Shown: piece by piece, positions 16,715 to 24,524 of the stretch
Layout of the letters: every line of letters starts with the position of its first letter
Numbering within the stretch: position 1 is the stretch's first letter
NCBI GenBank assembly: GCA_905187815.1
Contig: CAJJJM010000004.1
Coordinates: 62,001 to 126,000 of the forward strand
DNA: 64,000 bases
Origin: an uncultured Methanomassiliicoccaceae archaeon
Lineage (GTDB): Archaea; Thermoplasmatota; Thermoplasmata; Methanomassiliicoccales; Methanomethylophilaceae
Reading direction: 5' to 3'
Notes under the pieces: model-generated
What the model was told of the DNA's origin: nothing
The model's database searches: none
The model's input: only the letters and a program-made list of their open reading frames with translations
Translations under genes and position numbers: made by a program

Positions 16715-18322
16715 ATGGCTCAAGAGTCGGTTGACCTACTGGTTATCGAGAACGTCTCAAAGTCCTTCGATGGCCGCTGCGTGCTCAACAACGTCAGCGC
16801 CAAGCTCACCACCGGGAAGATCCTCGGTCTCATCGGTAAGAGCGCCGCCGGAAAGAGTGTTCTCATCCACATGCTCAGGGGTAGCGAAGAGTACGCCCCA
16901 GACAGCGGGCGTGTGATCTACAACGTGAACCGCTGCACCAAGTGCGGCGAGCTGGACCTCCCGTTCCCCGGGGCCAAATGTCCCAAGTGCGGAGGCGAGA
17001 CGGAAACGCTCTCCGTCGATTTCTGGTCCCTCAAGGTGGACGACCCCCTCAGGCAGGCCGTGAAGGCCCGTGTGGCCATCATGCTCCAGAGGACGTTCGC
17101 CCTGTTCGGTGACATGACCGTCGTGGAGAACGTCATGGAGGCCATCCCCGACAGCGTCGAGGGAGACGCGCGCATCAACAAGGCCATTGAGATGCTCAAG
17201 CTCGTCAACATGACCCACAGGACCACCCACATTGCCAGGGACCTGTCCGGAGGGGAGAAGCAGAGGGTCGTCATGGCCAGGCAGCTCGCGAAGGAGCCGC
17301 TGTTCTTCCTCGCGGACGAGCCCACCGGTACGCTGGACCCCACGACCGCCGAGATCGTCCACAAGGGTCTGATCGACTACGTCAGGAGTCACAACATCTG
17401 CATGGTCTTCGCATCCCACTGGCCCGAGGCCATCGAGAGGATGGCCGACGAGGCGATCCTGCTCGAGGGAGGAGAGGTCCTCCAGCAGGGAGAGCCCAAG
17501 AAGGTCACGACCGAGTTCATGAAGGACTACCACTTCGAGAGGTCGGAGTCCAGCGAGCTCGGTGAGCCACTCATCGTCCTCGACAACGCAGCCAAGCACT
17601 ACTTCTCCGTCGTCAGGGGAGTCGTCAAGGCCGTCGACGGCGTGTCATTCGACATCAAGGAGAAGGAGGTCTTCGCACTGGTCGGATACTCCGGTGCCGG
17701 TAAGACCACCACATCCAGGATGATCGCGGGTATGACGCCCACGACCTCCGGATCCGTCAAGATCAGGATCGGGGACGACTGGGTCGACATGTCCGAGGAG
17801 GGATTCGCCGGAAAGGGCAGGGCCACCCCCTACATCGGGTTCCTGCACCAGGAGTACACACTCTATCCGTTCGACACCGTCCTCCAGAACCTGTCCACAT
17901 GCATCGGTATGAAGATGCCCGCCGAACTCGCAAAGGTCAAGGCCATCCAGGTCCTGCTGAGCGTCGGTTTCGAGAAGCAGAACATCGAGAAGCTGCTCTA
18001 CTCCTACCCCGACTCCCTCTCCGTCGGAGAGTGCCAGAGGATCGCGTTCGCGCAGGTCCTGATCAAGGAGCCCCGCATCATCATCCTCGACGAGCCCACG
18101 GGAACCATGGACCCGATCACGAAGACGATCATCGCGAAGTCCGTCATCCGCGCCAGGGAGACCCTGGGAGAGACATTCATCGTGGTCAGCCACGACATGG
18201 ACTTCATCCTCAACTGCAGCGACCGCGCCGCGTTCATGAAGGGCGGAAAGGTCATCTCCATAGGGAAGCCCGACGAGGTCCTCGAGGAGTTCGCAATGGA
18301 GCCGGTGCCAGAAGGTGAATGA
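16715..18322 (+). CDS. atwA: MCR activation component A2, twin ABC ATPase
   Basis: The 535-residue soluble protein has two ABC ATPase domains. The first P-loop is IGKSAAGKSV near residue 42 and its signature LSGGEKQRVVMARQ near 182; the second P-loop is GYSGAGKTTTS near 324 and its signature region LSVGECQRIAFAQ near 430. Between the first Walker A and signature is a zinc-ribbon-like insert (CTKCGELDLPFPGAKCPKCGG near 70-90), typical of AtwA. Component A2 supplies ATP-driven electron transfer that reduces F430 nickel to Ni(I), activating MCR, together with McrC and marker proteins encoded next. The second signature reads LSVGE instead of LSGGE. Confidence 0.95.
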   Translation: MAQESVDLLVIENVSKSFDGRCVLNNVSAKLTTGKILGLIGKSAAGKSVLIHMLRGSEEYAPDSGRVIYNVNRCTKCGELDLPFPGAKCPKCGGETETLSVDFWSLKVDDPLRQAVKARVAIMLQRTFALFGDMTVVENVMEAIPDSVEGDARINKAIEMLKLVNMTHRTTHIARDLSGGEKQRVVMARQLAKEPLFFLADEPTGTLDPTTAEIVHKGLIDYVRSHNICMVFASHWPEAIERMADEAILLEGGEVLQQGEPKKVTTEFMKDYHFERSESSELGEPLIVLDNAAKHYFSVVRGVVKAVDGVSFDIKEKEVFALVGYSGAGKTTTSRMIAGMTPTTSGSVKIRIGDDWVDMSEEGFAGKGRATPYIGFLHQEYTLYPFDTVLQNLSTCIGMKMPAELAKVKAIQVLLSVGFEKQNIEKLLYSYPDSLSVGECQRIAFAQVLIKEPRIIILDEPTGTMDPITKTIIAKSVIRARETLGETFIVVSHDMDFILNCSDRAAFMKGGKVISIGKPDEVLEEFAMEPVPEGE

Positions 18323-18945
18323 CCATGAAGCAGAAGATGGGAAGGCATCTCAGCTTCGTGGAGTGCAGGGAGTCGATGGGACTCGGTGTCGGAGGGGGAC
18401 TGGCCCAGAGGGCCACCATCTCCGAGTCCGGAAGGGACGTCGTGGCGATCGCCATGGGTCCCGGACGCAGGCACATCACCAAGCCCGTGTGCGAGATCAC
18501 CTACGCCCTCAGGGAGGAGGGGATCGACACGAGCGTCCTCGTGGTGAACGCAGGCTCCGGTGTTCCGGCGGATGCGCCGGATGTTACCACTGGTACGTTC
18601 TTCGGACTCGACCCCATAGAGGCGGACAGGATCCAGCAGTACAAGGTGGCGCTGATCCACCTCGGGAACGTCCGCAACCACATCGTGTACAAGGCGAGGC
18701 TCATCCTCAGATACGTGGACATACCGGCCATCGTCGTGGCCCAGTGCCCTGTGGACTACGAGGACTTCGCCGCCATCGGCTGCAAGACGAAGTACGTCAT
18801 GCCGCCGGAGAACAAGATACAGACGAAGGGCGAGATCGTGGAGATCGTCACAGGCGTCGTGAGAGGGGTCACCACCCCGCAGGACAAGCTGGACGAGATC
18901 GTCTCCAAGGTCCAGTCCATGCTCCCGGAGGGTGAGCACAGATGA
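18319..18945 (+). CDS. mcrC: Methyl-coenzyme M reductase operon protein C
   Basis: McrC (208 residues) shows the family core GRRHITKPVCEITYALREEGI near residues 52-72, VLVVNAGSGVPADAP near 74-88 and LGNVRNHIVYKARLILRYVDIP near 114-135. McrC binds MCR and is part of the ATP-dependent MCR activation complex that carries nitrogenase-type Fe-S clusters. Here it is separated from mcrBDGA and placed behind atwA with a 4-bp overlap, the arrangement of Methanomassiliicoccales. ATG 18319 is used; ATG 18325 is an equally good start. Confidence 0.95.
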   Translation: MTMKQKMGRHLSFVECRESMGLGVGGGLAQRATISESGRDVVAIAMGPGRRHITKPVCEITYALREEGIDTSVLVVNAGSGVPADAPDVTTGTFFGLDPIEADRIQQYKVALIHLGNVRNHIVYKARLILRYVDIPAIVVAQCPVDYEDFAAIGCKTKYVMPPENKIQTKGEIVEIVTGVVRGVTTPQDKLDEIVSKVQSMLPEGEHR

Positions 18946-20459
18946 AGGTCATAGTGAACGGCGCGGAGAAGACCCTCAGGGCAGGATCCACGCTCAAGAC
19001 TGCTATCGCGGGCGAACCCTACGTGAAGGGAGCGCTCATAGCCGTGCACCTCTCCGAGGAGAGGGTCGTCACGGAGACCAGGGACTTCCAGTTCGAGACC
19101 GACAAGGGGACCTTCGTGATGCGCCTCAACGACACGCCCGAGGCGGAGATGTGGAGGTCCAATCTCCTCGACAGGATGTCCGAGGCCAACACCAGGTGGG
19201 TCACCCACGAGATCGTCGCCTTCGGATCGTTCCAGTCCGATGTGGAAGTGGACCGCGGCACCTACAGCTACAGGACCTACGACTGCTTCCTCGCGCTGGG
19301 CGGATTCGACAACCACACCACGTACCTCATGATCGCACGCGACAACCACTCCGGATGCTACGGTGCGGGTCACGGCGTCATCGGCAAGGTGACCGTCGGG
19401 AGGCACATCCTGGACGACCTCAGGGAGGGCGACAGGATCCACGCGGTGCGCCCGATGATGTCGGAGACCAGCACGGAGAACGTGAAGGTCACCGACGACC
19501 TCACCATGAAGATGGAGGACGGCTACAGGGTCGAGACCAACGTCAGGATCAAGCTGGACACGGACTCCCCCGAGTCCGCCGAGCACGTCCTCATCCTGAC
19601 CTCCGAGGGGACCCTCAACGTCACCGAGTCCACCGGAAGCTACCTGTCGTGCTCCGACGACCTCGACGTGAACATCCCTGAGGAGGACTGCAAGGTCAGG
19701 GAGGTCGGCGCGGTCACCGTCAGGAACAACGGGGTCGGCGAGGGACGCATGTACGTCTACAGGGAGAGGAGGCAGGTCATGACCACCCACAACACCGCCG
19801 GACAGGTGGTGATGGGTCAGGCCATTGTCGCCAACGCTCCCGCCGGCAGCAGGATGACGGTCGTTACGGAGCCCCCGAGGGCCCTGTCAGTCGGAATGAC
19901 CCAGGCGGACGGCCAGAAGTTCCTTGAGGCCGCCGGGATCAAGCAGATCAGGACCGGGGATGTCTCGGACGATGCGATCATCGCCGAGCAGGGCCCGGAG
20001 CACACGGTCGAGGCCCTCAAGAATGGGGAGGTCGAGACGTTCGGGGTGCCGAAGGACAGGATATTCAGGATCCAGCTCTCGGACAAGGACCAGATCAGCA
20101 AACACTACTTCAAGAAGGTAACCGGGCTCAGCCACAAGCCCATCGGGATGCTGAAGGTGCAGTTCACCTTCGAGGGCCTCCCGATGGTGACGTTCTACGG
20201 GGACGAGGTCAGGGGGAAGATCCTGTACCCCCAGGACCCGTTCAAGAAGGTCAAGCGCGGCGACATCGGTATCACCAACCAGGCCAGACCCCACCACGGT
20301 CTGATCGGGATCAGGCTGGAGGACAGCAAGGACTTCGGCCCCACCGGTGAGGAGCCGTACGGTACCAACATCGTCGGAAAGTTCGTGGACGACCTCGACA
20401 GGCTCATGAAGGACCTGAACGAGGATGACGTCGTCTACATCACGGAGGAGGAACTATGA
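18942..20459 (+). CDS. mmp3: Methanogenesis marker protein 3
   Basis: The 505-residue protein starts with a ThiS/MoaD-like beta-grasp segment (MKVIVNGAEKTLRAGSTLKTAI). It has a middle domain with RGTYSYRTYDCFLALGGFDNH near 104-125 and a C-terminal cyclophilin-like region containing DQISKHYFKKVTGL and RPHHGLIGIRLEDSKDFGPTGE near 450. This is the signature of methanogenesis marker 3, present in all methanogens and now known as a component of the MCR activation complex with McrC, markers 7 and 17 and A2. It overlaps mcrC by 4 bp. Confidence 0.9.
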   Translation: MKVIVNGAEKTLRAGSTLKTAIAGEPYVKGALIAVHLSEERVVTETRDFQFETDKGTFVMRLNDTPEAEMWRSNLLDRMSEANTRWVTHEIVAFGSFQSDVEVDRGTYSYRTYDCFLALGGFDNHTTYLMIARDNHSGCYGAGHGVIGKVTVGRHILDDLREGDRIHAVRPMMSETSTENVKVTDDLTMKMEDGYRVETNVRIKLDTDSPESAEHVLILTSEGTLNVTESTGSYLSCSDDLDVNIPEEDCKVREVGAVTVRNNGVGEGRMYVYRERRQVMTTHNTAGQVVMGQAIVANAPAGSRMTVVTEPPRALSVGMTQADGQKFLEAAGIKQIRTGDVSDDAIIAEQGPEHTVEALKNGEVETFGVPKDRIFRIQLSDKDQISKHYFKKVTGLSHKPIGMLKVQFTFEGLPMVTFYGDEVRGKILYPQDPFKKVKRGDIGITNQARPHHGLIGIRLEDSKDFGPTGEEPYGTNIVGKFVDDLDRLMKDLNEDDVVYITEEEL

Positions 20460-20875
20460 GCGAGGAGAGGGAGACCAGGCTGTTCATGATCTCGCCAAGG
20501 TCCATGCTCACGCCGGACCAGCTGTCCCGCATGGTGCATTCGTACGGTGAGTCTGCGATCGTGAAGGAGACGTGCTACGGATGCCTCGTGGAGGATGACA
20601 GGGAGTCCGTCCTGCGCATCCTCGCGAAGGTCAGGGAGAAGTACCCCAACGAGGTCTTCTCGAAGATCAGGGCGTATCCGTGCAGCGACCCCCGCAGATG
20701 CAGGGCGCAGCATGGGACCAGGCCCGGATACGCGCAGCTGGAGGAGGAGTGGGCGCTTCTCGCCCACATCCAGTACGCGCTGGACAAGGTCGATGCCGGG
20801 GCGAAGTACGTGCCGCCCAAGGAGAAGAAACGCATTCCTGTAAACGATTTCAAGAAGATTTGCGAGGTGCAGTGA
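20456..20875 (+). CDS. mmp6: Methanogenesis marker protein 6
   Basis: The 139-residue protein has the family motif KETCYGCLVEDDRESVLRIL near residues 38-57 and a Cys pair in AYPCSDPRRCRAQHGTRPGY near 74-93, suggesting metal binding. Marker 6 is universal in methanogens and methanotrophic archaea and usually clusters with markers 3 and 5. Its biochemical role is not settled; the context argues for MCR maturation or activation. It overlaps both neighbours by 1-4 bp. Confidence 0.88.
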   Translation: MSEERETRLFMISPRSMLTPDQLSRMVHSYGESAIVKETCYGCLVEDDRESVLRILAKVREKYPNEVFSKIRAYPCSDPRRCRAQHGTRPGYAQLEEEWALLAHIQYALDKVDAGAKYVPPKEKKRIPVNDFKKICEVQ

Positions 20876-21309
20876 TGAAGGTCTTCATAGATCCGCCGAA
20901 CAGCCTGGTGCTGTTCGATCTGGTTGAGAGGTTCGGGCATGAGCCCCTCAGCGCGATGGCGGCCATCCAGGAGAGGGTCGACAATCTTGAAGTGGACATG
21001 CCACCCATGAACGTCACTCTTGACGACGTCGTCAAGGGTCTGAAGTACGCGGGAGTCGAGGTCCCCTCCGGGATAAGGGGGAGGCTCGCTCTGTGGGGCC
21101 CCATGATCGACGAGGCCGACGCGGCCATCATCATGGACGACTGCCCCTACAGCTTCGGCTGCGTCGGGTGCGAGAGGTCCAACCTGATGGTGAAGTACCT
21201 CATCAAGAGGCGCGGGATCCCCGCGCTGCATGTGAGCTATCCCGAGGACGACGAGCAGGCAGTGAATTTCGTCGCCCAGACAAAGGAGTTCCTGGAGGGA
21301 CTGCAGTGA
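20875..21309 (+). CDS. mmp5: Methanogenesis marker protein 5
   Basis: The 144-residue protein begins at ATG 20875, sharing one base with the previous stop. It contains MPPMNVTLDDVVKGLKYAGVEVPSG near residues 42-66 and the Cys motif MDDCPYSFGCVGCERSNLM near 87-105, where three Cys could hold an Fe-S cluster. This is methanogenesis marker 5. The role is unknown, but it is inseparable from the McrC/marker 3/7/17 operon. Confidence 0.88.
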   Translation: MKVFIDPPNSLVLFDLVERFGHEPLSAMAAIQERVDNLEVDMPPMNVTLDDVVKGLKYAGVEVPSGIRGRLALWGPMIDEADAAIIMDDCPYSFGCVGCERSNLMVKYLIKRRGIPALHVSYPEDDEQAVNFVAQTKEFLEGLQ

Positions 21310-22529
21310 CAATCAAGATCGCACAGCTTTCATGCGGTACCGAGTACAGCAGCGTTCAGTACGAGATCGAGAAGGCCGCCAGGTCGGTCGGGGCGAAGAT
21401 CGTCTATCCCGACGTGTCCGCCGCCGACATCGACGAGGCTGTCAAGAGGTTCGGGTTCAACCCCCGCTCCCCCCAGCTCAAGCTGATGATCGCAAGGGCC
21501 GCCCAGCTCGCCGACGAGAAGTACGATGCGGATGCCGTCTTCATCACCACCTGCTTCAGGTGCGCCGAGGCCGCCCTCGTGAGGAACGAGCTCAGGAGGT
21601 TCATCCAGGACAACACCAGGCTCCCCGTCGTCACATACTCCTTCACCGAGAGGCTCAAGGCGTCCCAGCTGCTCACAAGGATGGAGGCCCTCGTCACCAT
21701 CGTCACCAGGAAGGAGCTCCTGGCAAGGGAGAGGCAGACCGGCCTCACGGCCGGACTGGACTCCGGTTCCTCGACCACCAAGGCCGTCATCATGCAGGAC
21801 AACAAGATCATCGGAAAGGACTGGACCCCGTCCGGGGACGTCGTCAAATCCGCGACACAGGTCCTGGAGAACGCGATGAAGCAGGCCGGCGTCGAGCTGA
21901 AGGACATCGAGGCCATCGGGACCACCGGATACGGAAGGTTCACGCTGGGAGACCATTTCAACGCCAAGCTCGTCCAGGAGGAGCTCACCGTCAACTCCAA
22001 GGGAGCGGTCTGGCTCGCCGACAGGCAGAGGGGCGAGGCGACCATCATCGACATCGGAGGAATGGACAACAAGGCCATCACCGTCAGGGACGGCGTGCCG
22101 GACAACTTCACCATGGGTGGAATCTGCGCCGGAGCCTCCGGAAGGTTCCTGGAGATGACCTCCAGGAGGATGAAGATCGACGTCACCGAGCTCGGGGCCC
22201 TGGCGGACAGGGGAGACTGGCGCAACGCCAAGATGAACTCCTACTGCTCCGTCTTCGGTATCCAGGATCTGGTCACCACCCTCGGAGAGGGGAAGAGCTT
22301 CGAGGATGTGGCCGCCGCCGCGTGCCACTCCGTCGCCGAGCAGGTCTACGAGCAACAGCTCCAGGAGATCGATGTCAGGCATCCTATCATCCAGGTGGGC
22401 GGGACCTCGCTCATCTCCGGTCTGGTCACCCAGGTCGGGGAGGTCCTCGGCGAGAAGCCCATCGTCCCGCCGGACTCCCAGTACATCGGTGCCGTCGGCG
22501 GCGCGCTGCTGAGCTCCGGGTTCCTGTGA
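21306..22529 (+). CDS. mmp15: Methanogenesis marker protein 15, BadF/BcrD-type ATPase
   Basis: The 407-residue protein starts at GTG 21306, inside the marker-5 stop (GTGA). A unique N-terminal domain of about 145 residues (IAQLSCGTEYSSVQYEIEK, with CFRCAEAAL near 83) precedes an ASKHA-fold ATPase of the BadF/BadG/BcrA/BcrD family. The phosphate loop is LDSGSSTTKAVI near 150, and GTTGYGR, IDIGGMDNKAI and GGICAGASGRFLE complete the site. Homologous activators such as HgdC use a [4Fe-4S] cluster and ATP to fire electrons at very low potential, which suits a role in reducing F430. ATP-coupled electron delivery to MCR is an inference. Confidence 0.92.
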   Translation: MTIKIAQLSCGTEYSSVQYEIEKAARSVGAKIVYPDVSAADIDEAVKRFGFNPRSPQLKLMIARAAQLADEKYDADAVFITTCFRCAEAALVRNELRRFIQDNTRLPVVTYSFTERLKASQLLTRMEALVTIVTRKELLARERQTGLTAGLDSGSSTTKAVIMQDNKIIGKDWTPSGDVVKSATQVLENAMKQAGVELKDIEAIGTTGYGRFTLGDHFNAKLVQEELTVNSKGAVWLADRQRGEATIIDIGGMDNKAITVRDGVPDNFTMGGICAGASGRFLEMTSRRMKIDVTELGALADRGDWRNAKMNSYCSVFGIQDLVTTLGEGKSFEDVAAAACHSVAEQVYEQQLQEIDVRHPIIQVGGTSLISGLVTQVGEVLGEKPIVPPDSQYIGAVGGALLSSGFL

Positions 22530-22538
22530 GGCGGTCTC

Positions 22539-23105
22539 ATGGACATAGAGATAATCGGAGGCGACGAGTACGGCAACGAGGCCTACGCGAAGCTCTTCGA
22601 CGACATCATGAGCGACCTGAACAAGGCGGTGCTGATCGACAAGGTCCAGCTGACCCTGGAGCCGGCGACGCCCCTGTTCATATTCTCCATAGTCCTCAGG
22701 GCGGCCCCCTCGGCCAAGACCATCGGGGACGTGGCCACCGTCAGGACGGACGTCGGAGGCGTGCACGTCACCATCACCCAGGAGCGCTACGCGCCCGACA
22801 TCCTGAAGGAGCTGTGGGCGAAGTACGGCAGGAAGGCCGTCTACCAGCAGACCAGGTTCGACCTGGACGTCCAGGGCGCCAAGGACTCCGATGTGGAGTC
22901 CATAGTCGTGGCGTCCGGGGAGGACGACAGGCGCGAGATCATGGCCGCTCTGTGGAGGACGATGCCCGAGGGCATCAAGAACAGGAAGACCCTGATCAGC
23001 GACAACGTCATCACCGTGGTCGCCACCGAGGAGATCCTCCTTCCGGAGATGATCGAGCACGGGAGGCAGGTCCACGTGGCAATGGGAGGTTCCGCAGATG
23101 TTTGA
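22539..23105 (+). CDS. mmp17: Methanogenesis marker protein 17
   Basis: The 188-residue protein carries the marker-17 landmarks NEAYAKLFDDIMSDLNKAV near residues 13-31, ATPLFIFSIVLRAAPSAKTIGD near 44-65 and KYGRKAVYQQTRFDLDV near 95-111. Marker 17 is a component of the MCR activation complex along with McrC and markers 3 and 7. It overlaps the marker-7 gene by 8 bp. Confidence 0.9.
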   Translation: MDIEIIGGDEYGNEAYAKLFDDIMSDLNKAVLIDKVQLTLEPATPLFIFSIVLRAAPSAKTIGDVATVRTDVGGVHVTITQERYAPDILKELWAKYGRKAVYQQTRFDLDVQGAKDSDVESIVVASGEDDRREIMAALWRTMPEGIKNRKTLISDNVITVVATEEILLPEMIEHGRQVHVAMGGSADV

Positions 23106-24030
23106 GGTTCTGATGTACGACGGCGGTGTGTACCGCTCCGAGGAGCTCTACGAGCTCATCGACGACGTCGGAGGCGTTGTCCTCCAGAGGAACAGGAGCG
23201 CCCAGATGCTCACCGTCATCATGTCCGTCCCGGAGGAGGACAGGGCCGCCATCGAGAAGATGTGCAACGACATCGGAGGGGTCGTCAAGGACGTCCCCCT
23301 GGCAGGTACGGAGATCGCCGTCGTGGGCCCCACCCTCGGAAGGCACCACATGCCCCATCCGATCTGCGACATCGCGGAGGAGCTCAGGAGGTTCGGAGCC
23401 GTGACCGTGGTCATGGGAATGGCCAGGGGACGCGGCAAGGCGACCTCGCAGATCTCGATGACCGAGAGGATGACCCTGGACGAGTACGACGCCGTCATAT
23501 TCATGCTGGGCAACTTCAAGAGCTGCGTCGAGACCAAGGCCGAGCTCATGAGGGACATCCACGCCCCCACGGTGCTCGTGTGCGGGCCCAACCCCGAGGG
23601 GATCGAGGGCACATGCGACGCCATCGTAACGGGCGTCGGGCGCAAGGCCGCCAGGATGAGGACTCCTCCGGAGAGGGCAAAGCTCGATGAGATCGCTGAC
23701 ATAACCGAGGCGGTTCTGAAGGAGAAGAAGCGCAGCCTCGAGGAGGATCCGCTCTACGTGCACCCCGCGGAGGTCAAGACCATCCTGGAGGAGTACGAGC
23801 CCATCAACATGTGCCTCAGGCCGTCGCCCATGGTCCTGCACCTGGACGGCATCAGGGTCAAGATCCCCTACCACGAGCACAGGGAGTACCTCGAGAACGT
23901 CACGGTCTTCGGAAGGAAGCTCGGCGAGATCGCCGACATCACTTCGTCCAAGATCGACGACAGCAGCACCATCATCCGCATCAAGACCCGCTCGCAGGTC
24001 GCGGACGAGGACCGTCGCAGGAACGCATGA
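23098..24030 (+). CDS. mmp7: Methanogenesis marker protein 7
   Basis: The 310-residue protein has LVCGPNPEGIEGTCDAIVTGVGRK near residues 160-183, HPICDIAEELRRFGAVTVVMGMARGRGK near 82-109 and late Cys residue CLRPSPMVLHLDGI near 240. These mark methanogenesis marker 7, another McrC-associated component of the MCR activation complex. It is read from ATG 23098 within the end of marker 17. Confidence 0.9.
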   Translation: MFEVLMYDGGVYRSEELYELIDDVGGVVLQRNRSAQMLTVIMSVPEEDRAAIEKMCNDIGGVVKDVPLAGTEIAVVGPTLGRHHMPHPICDIAEELRRFGAVTVVMGMARGRGKATSQISMTERMTLDEYDAVIFMLGNFKSCVETKAELMRDIHAPTVLVCGPNPEGIEGTCDAIVTGVGRKAARMRTPPERAKLDEIADITEAVLKEKKRSLEEDPLYVHPAEVKTILEEYEPINMCLRPSPMVLHLDGIRVKIPYHEHREYLENVTVFGRKLGEIADITSSKIDDSSTIIRIKTRSQVADEDRRRNA

Positions 24031-24464
24031 AGCGTCCCGGGACATACATACTCGTAATCGCCCTCGGCTCCGACACCGTACTGGACGTCGGGGCCCTGGG
24101 CACCCTTACTTTTCCGGCAGGCACCTACTGCTACGTCGGCAGCGCCATGGGCGGTCTGGACCAGAGGGTCTCACGCCACATCTCCAAGGAGAAGAAGGTG
24201 CGCTGGCACATAGACCGCCTCACCATCGCTGCGGATTCCGTGGAGGCGTTCGTCTCGTATCCGGACTGGATCCCGGAGTGCACCCTGGCGTCCATGGCGG
24301 AGGGATGCGGCATGGTCCCGTTCGCCCCGGGATTCGGATGCTCCGACTGCAAGTGCCGGACGCACCTGTTCCGCACCACGCCCGAGGACACAGCCAGACT
24401 CATCGGCGAGGCGGGATTAATCTCATTTTCTCTCATTTCTTTTCCGAGCGGGAAACCCTTATAA
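24027..24464 (+). CDS. DUF123 (GIY-YIG-like) protein
   Basis: The 145-residue protein starts at ATG 24027, overlapping marker 7 by 4 bp. It has the DUF123 core: GTYILVIALGSDT, then FPAGTYCYVGSAMGGLDQRVSRHI near residues 31-54, then KKVRWHIDRLT near 58 and GFGCSDCKCRTHLF near 108. DUF123 is a GIY-YIG-related nuclease-like fold in archaea. The role is unknown, and its place at the end of the MCR-activation operon may be fortuitous. The final 15 residues run into the promoter of the next gene (TATA CCTTATAAC near 24456). Confidence 0.8.
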   Translation: MKRPGTYILVIALGSDTVLDVGALGTLTFPAGTYCYVGSAMGGLDQRVSRHISKEKKVRWHIDRLTIAADSVEAFVSYPDWIPECTLASMAEGCGMVPFAPGFGCSDCKCRTHLFRTTPEDTARLIGEAGLISFSLISFPSGKPL

Positions 24465-24496
24465 CGCATCAGGGAGTACACGATTCGTCAATCCAG

Positions 24497-24518
24497 CCAC
24501 AGCCTTGACTGTGGAGGT
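24497..24518 (+). promoter_or_regulatory. Hairpin overlapping the ribosome site of the large flavoprotein gene
   Basis: CCACAG at 24497-24502 pairs with CTGTGG at 24509-24514, and the last two bases of the stem are the first two of the Shine-Dalgarno GGAGGT at 24513-24518. Formation of the hairpin would partly hide the ribosome site 6 nt before ATG 24525. Confidence 0.4.
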
Positions 24519-24524
24519 CGAATC

